Positions 17,651 through 24,292 of a DNA stretch of 64,000 nucleotides are shown piece by piece. Position 1 is the first letter of the stretch, and every line of letters begins with the position of its first letter. The notes under the pieces were generated by a model. The model had not been told where the DNA came from. It saw nothing but the letters and a program-made list of their open reading frames with translations, and ran no database searches. Source of the DNA: Fimbriimonadaceae bacterium (GTDB lineage Bacteria > Armatimonadota > Fimbriimonadia > Fimbriimonadales > Fimbriimonadaceae); contig JAHBTD010000004.1 of NCBI GenBank assembly GCA_019638775.1, positions 124,001-188,000 of the forward strand, in the 5' to 3' direction. Position numbers and translations under genes: made by a program.

Positions 17651-19402
17651 CTAACCCTTGATCTCTCCGTAGAACTTCCAAGACGTCCTAAAGTCAGGCG
17701 TCAGCTTCTGATCCGTCATTGCCGCTCTGACCATCTCGATCGGGATGCTGTTCTGTTGAATCACAAAATCGTGAAACGCCTTCGGTGTCATTTTCTTGGT
17801 TTTTACAAGGTCGTCATACATTGAGTTGATCTGCAGCGCCCCGAGCATATACGCCGCTTGATAAAGCGGGCCGTAATCTCCTCGGAAGCTTCGCCGCACT
17901 TCGGCGGTGGCGTTCTCCCGCTCATGCCCGACACGGTCAACCAAGAAGTCGATGCACTCTTGCGGTGTCATTTTGCCCAGATGGAAGCTCAGGGAGAAGA
18001 TGATTCGCGCGCATCGATGCATGCGCCAAAAGAGCATTCCCACGCGGTTTTCCGGAGTCTTGGGGAAGCCCAGTTCCCACAGCAAGAACTCCCAGTGCAG
18101 CGCCCAGCCCTCTACCCAGAACGGCGTGTTGAACTCCTGCCGATACGACCGGTAGCGGTCCTGGATAAACCCTTGCAGGTGATGTCCGGGGATGAGCTCG
18201 TGGTGGACGACGGCTCGGCAGAAGTGCCGATTGTTGCCCCGCAAACTCATCATCTTCTCTTCTTGGGACATCGTATCGGTTGGGAAAGAGACCAGGATCG
18301 TCTCTCCGCCCAAGAAAAACGGGCTCGCCTTTTGCCGCTCCGCCGACATCATCTCCATGCGCCAAGTCTCTTCGCAGAGTTTGGGCACGGTGACGAGGTC
18401 GCGGGTCTTGACAAAGTCAATCGCTTCCAGCGCCATCTCACGGATCATCGCCGGCTGCTTGCCAGGTTCAACGTGGTCTTGCTTGACCTTCTCAAGCGCC
18501 TTCATCCAATCGTCGCCAAAGCCCATCTCCCGCGAAGCCTTCTTCATCTCGGCTTCGCACCAGGCAAACTCCTTATTGGCAATGACGACAAGCTGGTCCG
18601 GCGTGTACGGGATCATCTCGTAATCGAGCTCGGCCTGCAAGCCGTCGGCCCCGATCGGGTCGCCGATGATCGTCTTGGTGTCGCCCTCTTTTAGTCCAGC
18701 AAGGTTCTCCCGAACCGTGGATTCGTAGCTTTTGAGTGCATCATCGACGGCCTTATGCGGCTCTTTGCACCACCATGAGAAGATCGGATCGTAGCCGTTG
18801 TAGAACTTGAACCAGTCCGACAGTGTGCTGCGCAAGCTACCTATCGCATTCGCCCCTCGGTATCCAGCCGCCTTGCTCATCTTCAGCTTGTCGGGAAGTT
18901 TTTTAGGGTCCTCGATGGCCTTCTTTGCCTCATCGACTGCTTTCTTGAGATCGTTTAGGACAACGGCTGCTTTCTCTGAATCGATGTCTTCAAACCGCAA
19001 TCTTGCCTCAGCCATATCCAGAATCGTCTTGGCGAACGGCATCAACGGGGCGATCTCTTTGCGCTTTTTGGCGTCAAGGTCGATCTGCTTGAGGGCGTGT
19101 TCAAGCTCATTTCGCAAGAGGATGTAGTCCACCTGCCCATCCTTGCTTAGGCCCACAAAGGCAACCTTTTTCAAATCCTTCAATGCTTCGTCATAGAAAG
19201 CCTTGAATCTCTTCTCACGCTCTTCGGATAGCGCGATCGGATACTTACGGCTGAGTGAAGAACGATCGGCGGAAAAATTGCGGATTCGGGGGGCGAGTTC
19301 GCTGTCCATGGCAGTTTGAGAGGCGGCTGAGCCGCACAAGCCCAGGCATAGCGCCAAGCATACCGCCGCGATTAGCGCCCCTTTAGCATTGAACGATTGC
19401 AT
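17651..19402 (-). CDS. Secreted DUF885 family protein, predicted metallopeptidase
   Basis: 583 residues with a signal peptide (ALIAAVCLALCLGLCGSAAS). The motif HHELIPGHHLQGF at about residue 399 is the hallmark of DUF885 proteins (HExxPGHH), which are predicted zinc peptidases related to M2-type or M32-type clans; direct biochemical evidence is scarce. Other conserved blocks are WVEGWALHWEFLLWELG and the C-terminal QAAYMLGALQINSMY. Length and motif order match the family. It is likely co-transcribed with the small membrane-anchored protein downstream. Confidence 0.88.
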   Translation of the reverse strand: MQSFNAKGALIAAVCLALCLGLCGSAASQTAMDSELAPRIRNFSADRSSLSRKYPIALSEEREKRFKAFYDEALKDLKKVAFVGLSKDGQVDYILLRNELEHALKQIDLDAKKRKEIAPLMPFAKTILDMAEARLRFEDIDSEKAAVVLNDLKKAVDEAKKAIEDPKKLPDKLKMSKAAGYRGANAIGSLRSTLSDWFKFYNGYDPIFSWWCKEPHKAVDDALKSYESTVRENLAGLKEGDTKTIIGDPIGADGLQAELDYEMIPYTPDQLVVIANKEFAWCEAEMKKASREMGFGDDWMKALEKVKQDHVEPGKQPAMIREMALEAIDFVKTRDLVTVPKLCEETWRMEMMSAERQKASPFFLGGETILVSFPTDTMSQEEKMMSLRGNNRHFCRAVVHHELIPGHHLQGFIQDRYRSYRQEFNTPFWVEGWALHWEFLLWELGFPKTPENRVGMLFWRMHRCARIIFSLSFHLGKMTPQECIDFLVDRVGHERENATAEVRRSFRGDYGPLYQAAYMLGALQINSMYDDLVKTKKMTPKAFHDFVIQQNSIPIEMVRAAMTDQKLTPDFRTSWKFYGEIKG

Positions 19403-19473
19403 CGCTCAAGCATATCCGAGCAGGGCGTGGGAGTGCGGCGCATTCGCGCCGCTTTGCACGGTGAGATTTGAAT

Positions 19474-20292
19474 CTAACCGCCCAACTCTTTCTTCAAAAA
19501 TCGATAGATGAATTCGTCCAGCGTTATGTCCCCTACCTTCGTCGACAGGGCCATCCCGTGCCCACCACCTTCCAATACGAACTTCTCGTAGCGCACGCCC
19601 ACCTTGTCGGCTTGCTTCATGAGTTGCTCGCCGTAACTGAATGGGACGATCTTGTCATCTGCACCGTGGACGAGGAGGAACGGGACGTCGCCTTTCTTTA
19701 AGCTGCCGACCTGCTGATACATACTCCCCCAGAGGTTGACCACGCACTTCACGGGCACGGTCGAACGGGTTTCCCCGTACGTCACCAGCAATGCGGTGAT
19801 GCTCCCCGCCGACGATCCCCCGATAGCGATGCGCTTGGGGTCGACTTTATAGGTCTTGGCGTTGCTCACGACCCAGTGCAGCGCGGTATCCGCATCTTCT
19901 ACGGCTGCGGCGATGGCACGCTGGATGGGGACAGCGCCCTTGGTGGGAGGGTTATCGCCCTGTAGGCGGTATTGGATGTCGAAACAGGTGATACCGCGCC
20001 CGGCAAAGTAGCGCCCCAGCTGACCCATCATTCCACCCTTATTGCCACCGACGAAGCCACCGCCATGAATAATCACCATTGCCGGGAAAGGTCCTTCTCC
20101 CGCTGGCTGATAAACGTCCAGCTTGAGCGACTTCTCGCCGCCTTCAACCTTGGCCTTGGTGAATTCAACATCCCGAGTGATGATCGGTGTGGATTGGGTT
20201 GCCCGATCTTGGGGCTGATGCGGGGAACTCGATGCGAGCCCGCCCATGATCCCCAGATAGCAAACGAAAATGGTGGTCATACGCCCAAACAT
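19474..20292 (-). CDS. Secreted alpha/beta hydrolase (esterase/lipase)
   Basis: 272 residues; the N-terminus is a signal sequence (FVCYLGIMGGLASS). The oxyanion block HGGGFVGGNKGG, the nucleophile elbow GGSSAGS (Ser at about 159), the acid region HGADDKIVPF and the final GGGHG histidine form a complete esterase catalytic set, similar to BD-FAE or carboxylesterase-type enzymes. Substrate not predictable. Same strand as, but about 70 bases beyond, the DUF885 gene. Confidence 0.88.
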   Translation of the reverse strand: MFGRMTTIFVCYLGIMGGLASSSPHQPQDRATQSTPIITRDVEFTKAKVEGGEKSLKLDVYQPAGEGPFPAMVIIHGGGFVGGNKGGMMGQLGRYFAGRGITCFDIQYRLQGDNPPTKGAVPIQRAIAAAVEDADTALHWVVSNAKTYKVDPKRIAIGGSSAGSITALLVTYGETRSTVPVKCVVNLWGSMYQQVGSLKKGDVPFLLVHGADDKIVPFSYGEQLMKQADKVGVRYEKFVLEGGGHGMALSTKVGDITLDEFIYRFLKKELGG

Positions 20293-20404
20293 GTGCGCTA
20301 AGACGAGGGGAACACAGAAAAGATCAGTGAGGAAATCTGAGCTCTCGCTGCTTTCTTAAGCGGCGAACGGAGACCAAACTAACGAACAAGGCACAGAAGA
20401 AGAG

Positions 20405-20872
20405 TTATCGCCAGCAGAGCAAGTCAAAAACAGATTCAGCGTTCGCTTCACGTTCGAACTCTATCTGCAAAGATTCACCTTTCTCGTAGTACACGGTATA
20501 GCTGAGTCGACCGCCCGGCAATCGCTTCAGCTTCCCCGTTGGAACTGTGTCACGCTCGTGGGTTATGAAACTCTCGTTCCAAAGCGTGATCTCATCGTTT
20601 CGGACCTCCATCACGCCTTCTGCAAAGTGATCCCGCTTTGCACCGCAAGTCCAATAAGAAGCAATAGAGGCGTAGCCGTCGTCAATATCGAGGAAAATGC
20701 GGCTCCCATCCATATCGACTGCGTGACCGTCCTGATCGACTCCCGATGCAACGATCCAAAAGCCGCTTAAGGGATTCAATTCTCGAAGGAATTCGTGCAA
20801 CAGGAAGAGGCCTGCGATTGCGGCAAGCAAATAGGCGAGATAACGCCTTGCATCCTTTGCATCGTCGTACAT
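20405..20872 (-). CDS. Hypothetical protein with N-terminal membrane anchor
   Basis: 155 residues. A single membrane helix near the N-terminus (YLAYLLAAIAGLFLLHEFL) precedes a soluble beta-rich domain (DGSRIFLDIDDGYASIASYW). I do not recognise it. It stands alone between the esterase gene and the following small gene on the same strand. An Asp-rich segment (VDQDGHAVDMDG) could bind calcium, but this is weak. Confidence 0.55.
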   Translation of the reverse strand: MYDDAKDARRYLAYLLAAIAGLFLLHEFLRELNPLSGFWIVASGVDQDGHAVDMDGSRIFLDIDDGYASIASYWTCGAKRDHFAEGVMEVRNDEITLWNESFITHERDTVPTGKLKRLPGGRLSYTVYYEKGESLQIEFEREANAESVFDLLCWR

Positions 20873-20938
20873 CGCAATGGTTGGACGAAGGCAAGATGTT
20901 TCAACGTTCGAAGTTCAGAACCGAGTTAAGACCTGGCT

Positions 20939-21277
20939 CTACTTACTGCTAACGCCATACAGCTGAGGTTGGGCGGGTGTCCACAGATCGCAAATCAGCA
21001 GACCCTCCTCCATCAGTTTGTAGCTCAGACGGATGCCTGCGGGCACATCGTCGTCAGCCACCAGTTCAGCGACGCGGATCTTGTCCTCACCCGATCCTTG
21101 GGTTCGGAGCTCTTCCATGGTTGTCGTTAACGTGCGGGTGAGGGAGCGGATAAACCCTGCATAGAGGATCTCCATCTCCTTGCATTTGGCTTCAGCCCGC
21201 TCACTCATGAGTACGGCTGGCCAATAGGCGGAGTAGTCCTGGCCTTTGAATTGAAGCGGCTTCCTTGCGCTTTCCAT
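20939..21277 (-). CDS. Hypothetical protein
   Basis: About 112 residues, soluble, mixed helix and strand, with no recognised domain. I choose the ATG at 21277 (MESARKPLQFKG) because the longer open frame begins inside the neighbouring small membrane protein gene and its extra residues are arginine- and cysteine-rich like a shadow. The helix YAGFIRSLTRTLTTTMEELRTQG is the most structured part. Confidence 0.5.
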   Translation of the reverse strand: MESARKPLQFKGQDYSAYWPAVLMSERAEAKCKEMEILYAGFIRSLTRTLTTTMEELRTQGSGEDKIRVAELVADDDVPAGIRLSYKLMEEGLLICDLWTPAQPQLYGVSSK

Positions 21278-21321
21278 GCTGATATTGTAGCCCAGACCTC
21301 GACAAGTCCTTAGCCGACACT

Positions 21322-21582
21322 TCACCAAGCCCACGAAATGAAGTCGGCGGCGGCAAGCACAAGGGCGCTAATGCCGATCAATGTGAGCATCCGATTTCGT
21401 CGAAAGTGTTTGAAACTGATGTAGACAGCGGCTACGCTGACCAGCGCAAGGCAGTACAGGGTGGGGTGCCAAATCCTTGATATCTTTGGCATGCAAAGCC
21501 ACAGGAATGAGACCATCAGAGTGAAGAGGAGGGCAACCCACTCTTGAGGCAATGCCGCAGGCTTCTTCAATGGTCGGGCCAT
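21322..21582 (-). CDS. Small membrane protein
   Basis: 86 residues with three predicted transmembrane segments: WVALLFTLMVSFLWLCM, LYCLALVSVAAVYISF and LIGISALVLAAADFISW, with a basic loop between the second and third. The ATG at 21582 overlaps the stop of the zinc-finger gene by one base (TGATG-type junction), which decides this start and supports co-translation. Function unknown. Confidence 0.6.
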   Translation of the reverse strand: MARPLKKPAALPQEWVALLFTLMVSFLWLCMPKISRIWHPTLYCLALVSVAAVYISFKHFRRNRMLTLIGISALVLAAADFISWAW

Positions 21583-22058
21583 CACGGATCGAAGTACTCC
21601 CTTGCTGTGGGATGCCGGACCTCTCCGCAACCTTTGCATGAAATGGCATCTGGCGCGTTGACAAATCCACAACCACAAGTCCACTCTGCCATGGGATCGG
21701 GTTGATCTGCTGGGTCGATGGATACGATTTTCGGAGGCTTTCTTGACTGGTTGCAGGAGGCGCAGATGTCCAGCGTTGGGTCGTTGGAATAGCCACAATC
21801 GCACTCCCAGCGTGGCCCGAGCCCTCCCGCTTCGATGTATCCCGCCGGATAGTGGTCACCCTCAATTCCTTGGACCTGCTTGAAGTGCTCAAGGCGCATG
21901 AAGTACACCTCGGTGAATCGGCACGCGTTGCAACTGAGCAGGGTGACAATCTGCGAGTCGATGTTGAGGTAGGCAGACATGCCGCCGCTGGGTCCGCGCA
22001 TCTCCGAAAGCGTGAATCCTTGGTGCCCGCACTTCATGCACTGAAAGTCAAAGGCCAT
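21582..22058 (-). CDS. Zinc-ribbon / RanBP2-type zinc-finger protein
   Basis: 158 residues. Three Cys4 units are visible: an N-terminal ribbon (CMKCGHQG ... CNAC), a WECDCGYSNDPTLDICASC finger at about 95-113, and a WTCGCGFVNAPDAISCKGC finger at about 125-143. The last two have the W-x-C-x-CG-x-x-N-x(6)-C-x2-C spacing of RanBP2/double zinc-ribbon fingers that bind RNA or protein. The C-terminal arrangement recurs in the protein encoded at 22954-23304, so the two are paralogues. Target unknown. Confidence 0.65.
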   Translation of the reverse strand: MAFDFQCMKCGHQGFTLSEMRGPSGGMSAYLNIDSQIVTLLSCNACRFTEVYFMRLEHFKQVQGIEGDHYPAGYIEAGGLGPRWECDCGYSNDPTLDICASCNQSRKPPKIVSIDPADQPDPMAEWTCGCGFVNAPDAISCKGCGEVRHPTAREYFDP

Positions 22059-22261
22059 GGCTTGACTGAGAATACTGGTTTTACGACCGGCAGGGTTTCA
22101 TGTACGCTTAACTGCCCCTAAGCCGGATGGAATACGACCTTTGCAGATCAGCGGTCGGCCCGATCTCAGGCCAGGCAACCCCGGACCGGTGTACGCAGTA
22201 TTTCCTTGGTGTGCGACTATCATAGTTGGTGTTCGCCGCCAAGTTGGAGATCGCCGACCTT

Positions 22262-22948
22262 ATGCTCATCCTGATAATCGTATTGGTGCTCCTTCTTGTT
22301 GGTCACATCGCCGGAACAAAGAAGTTTCGGGCAAACCAGGAACGGAAAAGACTTCGCCAAGAGTGGGCGGAACAGAACGGATACGAGATGGCCGATCCGG
22401 TGAACCGTCGAGCCTCCCCCCTGATCGCCTCAAGGTACGGGGTGAGCAAGACCTTCATCAAGGACTACGCAAGGTTAGCGCCCATGAAAGTGGCTCCCGG
22501 CAGAGCCTTCGACGTTGTGCAGGGCCAGCGCAACGAGTTTCGCTTCACCCTCTTCGACTATGTGGTCAAACCAAACGCGAGTACGCCCCTGCCCTACAGC
22601 GTGATCGTCCTTGAGGTGCCGATGCTCATCCCGAGTTTCACGCTACGCCCCAAGATGGCGTGGCATCAGCAGCTTGGAGTAAAAAAGGGGGAAGAGCGGT
22701 TGATCGACTTTCCCGGCCTTGGGCAATCGCTGGTTTTGGAGGCTCCCGACAACACACTTGCCCTGAACAGCCTAACGCACGAGTTCTTTATGGAGGTTGT
22801 GAAAACGGGAGCGGTGCGGTGGATGTCGACCGGGAGAAGGCTGACAATGGTGCGTGTTGGGCAACTATCGGAAGATAAGCTTGAGGAGTTGCTGGATGGG
22901 GCAATTACGGTGGCAAGGATGCTGCTGGAAAGGCCAGTGGTTGGGTAG
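22262..22948 (+). CDS. Membrane-anchored hypothetical protein
   Basis: 228 residues beginning with a membrane helix (LILIIVLVLLLVGHI) and a basic helical stretch (KKFRANQERKRLRQEW), then a soluble domain. I do not recognise it. The ATG at 22262 is preceded by GGAGA (22246-22250); upstream TTG and GTG codons in the frame are possible but would add a non-conserved stretch. It is flanked on both sides by minus-strand genes for paralogous zinc-finger proteins, so a functional link to them is possible but unproven. Confidence 0.6.
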   Translation: MLILIIVLVLLLVGHIAGTKKFRANQERKRLRQEWAEQNGYEMADPVNRRASPLIASRYGVSKTFIKDYARLAPMKVAPGRAFDVVQGQRNEFRFTLFDYVVKPNASTPLPYSVIVLEVPMLIPSFTLRPKMAWHQQLGVKKGEERLIDFPGLGQSLVLEAPDNTLALNSLTHEFFMEVVKTGAVRWMSTGRRLTMVRVGQLSEDKLEELLDGAITVARMLLERPVVG

Positions 22949-22953
22949 GGCGA

Positions 22954-23304
22954 TCAGGGGTCGAAACTGCCCGCTCTATCCGGGTCCCATGGTTCTGAGC
23001 AGTTCGTGCATGTGGTTGCGGCGGCTTCGTTCACGAATCCGCATGAGCACACCCATCCTCCCATTTCCTCTATTGTCTTTTCTGGCTCAAAGACCTTGTA
23101 TCCGTACCTTTCTTCCTGACCGATGCGAGGGTGAAACAGCTCGATGTGTCCGCATTCTGGGCAGATAAAACGGTGAGCATAGTCGGTCATGAACGCCTTG
23201 TAGTGGGACGGTGGCTTCTCAGATACGCCAAGCGGAGTGATGTCGACCGTACCAAAACGTTGGAGCTCGACATTACAGCGCATACAGAGAAGATTTGATG
23301 GCAT
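22954..23304 (-). CDS. Zinc-finger protein, paralogue of the one at 21582-22058
   Basis: 116 residues. An N-terminal CMRC pair and an ICPECGHIE pair form one zinc ribbon, and WVCSCGFVNEAAATTCTNC near the end is a RanBP2-type finger with the same spacing as in the protein encoded at 21582-22058; both proteins end in ..FDP. Convergent with the membrane-anchored hypothetical gene, five bases apart. Function unknown. Confidence 0.6.
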   Translation of the reverse strand: MPSNLLCMRCNVELQRFGTVDITPLGVSEKPPSHYKAFMTDYAHRFICPECGHIELFHPRIGQEERYGYKVFEPEKTIEEMGGWVCSCGFVNEAAATTCTNCSEPWDPDRAGSFDP

Positions 23305-23316
23305 CTGTTGATGTTT

Positions 23317-23500
23317 TTACCGCGAACGAGAGGGTTGATTGCGGATGGTGACGATCACGTCGGAAAACTCGAAGTTCACGGCATGGTGTCCGGCGAAAAA
23401 TGGATGGGGGCCTTTACCACAGATTGGTTCTCGTACGTCATCGTGAGCTTATAGGTTTCATGGGCGACGATTGCCCATTCCTCTTTGGGAGCTTCGTCGG
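23317..23500 (-). pseudogene. Frameshifted gene remnant next to a REP hairpin
   Basis: On the minus strand one frame reads EEWAIVAHETYKLTMTYENQ and, after a one-base shift near a C5 run (about 23407-23415), another reads FFAGHHAVNFEFSDVIVTIRN to a TAA at 23317-23319. Neither part has its own start, and the 5' side is cut at the REP hairpin at 23502-23527. The protein-like composition suggests the tail of a decayed or interrupted gene. Source family not recognised; this is a judgement from reading the frames only. Confidence 0.35.
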
Positions 23501-23501
23501 T

Positions 23502-23527
23502 CCCTCCATAACTGCAGTTATGGCGGG
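23502..23527. repeat. REP hairpin upstream of the RAYT gene
   Basis: CCCTCCATAAC, loop TGCA, then GTTATGGCGGG: 11-bp arms with one mismatch. The same stem recurs exactly at 24248-24273, and it lies 14 bases upstream of the RAYT coding start, the position expected for a cognate REP. Confidence 0.75.
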
Positions 23528-23541
23528 TATATCTCCCTTCA

Positions 23542-24108
23542 GTGGGTGATCGTGGTTATCGAAGTGAATACCGACATTGGAAGAACTGGGGACAAGGTGG
23601 CTCTTGCGTGTTCATAACCAGTACCACTCTTGACTTCGGAGAGGTCTTTGTCAGACCAGAAACGAAGCAGATCGTCCTGGAATCGATTATTCGCCAGCAC
23701 CAGATCCGGAACGCGATTCTTGATGCCTACGTTGTGATGTCCAATCACATTCACCTTCTGACTCGTTTACCGGAAGAGATCTCTGTAAGCCGATTCGTTC
23801 AGCGACTGAAGATAGATTGTTCACGGCGGGTGCTGCCCACTTTGACGCCTCGGGAAGTCCAACTACTCTCCAGGCAGTCCGGGCTGGACAATCGTAAGCT
23901 ATGGCAAAGAAGTTTCCGAAGTGTAGTTATTCTTAGTGAGACGACGCACCGTCAGAAAATGAGCTACATTCACACGAATCCTGTTCGGGCTGAACTGGTC
24001 GCCTTGCCTGAGGAATATCACTGGTCAAGCTCGCGATTGCTTTGTGAAGGGAAATGGTCGGAGGAACGAGGGTTGATGGACTCGTTGCCTATTGTCTCTC
24101 TCGACTGA
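23542..24108 (+). CDS. REP-associated tyrosine transposase (RAYT)
   Basis: 188 residues of the Y1 transposase superfamily, IS200-like but of the RAYT branch. The metal-binding HUH pair is in SNHIHLL (His 69 and 71), and the catalytic Tyr is in SYIHTNPVRA (Tyr 142), preceded by LWQRSF. The start codon is GTG, and the N-terminus RHWKNWGQGG is typical of this branch. RAYTs are single-copy, vertically inherited and cut single-stranded REP hairpins. REP hairpins with a CCCTCC...GGAGGG stem flank this gene on both sides, so the gene and its substrates appear together. It looks intact. Confidence 0.88.
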   Translation: MGDRGYRSEYRHWKNWGQGGSCVFITSTTLDFGEVFVRPETKQIVLESIIRQHQIRNAILDAYVVMSNHIHLLTRLPEEISVSRFVQRLKIDCSRRVLPTLTPREVQLLSRQSGLDNRKLWQRSFRSVVILSETTHRQKMSYIHTNPVRAELVALPEEYHWSSSRLLCEGKWSEERGLMDSLPIVSLD

Positions 24109-24120
24109 TCTCATTTAGTA

Positions 24121-24131
24121 CCCTCCATAAC
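24121..24131. repeat. Half REP (CCCTCCATAAC)
   Basis: The 11-base left arm of the REP hairpin without a matching inner right arm. With TGGAGGGTAC at 24187-24196 it forms an outer inverted repeat (GTACCCTCCA at 24118-24127), a REPIN-like arrangement. Confidence 0.55.
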
Positions 24132-24167
24132 AGTGATCAGTCTAACCCAGATTACTGAATAAACGAT

Positions 24168-24193
24168 CCCTCCACATCTGCCGATGTGGAGGG
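24168..24193. repeat. REP hairpin with covarying stem
   Basis: CCCTCCACATC, loop TGCC, then GATGTGGAGGG: perfect 11-bp arms. Compared with the sister hairpin at 24248-24273, the inner half of the stem differs on both arms in a compensatory way, so pairing is kept. This supports selection on structure. Confidence 0.75.
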
Positions 24194-24247
24194 TACTAAC
24201 TCTTTGATTGAGCCCCAAGTGTGGGCAACATACACTTGCAATAATTA

Positions 24248-24273
24248 CCCTCCATAACAGCAGTTATGGAGGG
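24248..24273. repeat. REP hairpin downstream of the RAYT gene
   Basis: CCCTCCATAAC, loop AGCA, then GTTATGGAGGG: perfect 11-bp arms, ending 20 bases before the nrdJ stop. It could also act as a transcript-end structure for nrdJ on the minus strand. Confidence 0.75.
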
Positions 24274-24292
24274 ATCATCCTGCAGGTAGTAC

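Noticed and set aside
24121-24273. CRISPR-like repeat array downstream of the RAYT gene
   Set aside because: Repeats are hairpins of unequal spacing and differing stems, four copies only, and belong with the RAYT; no cas genes.
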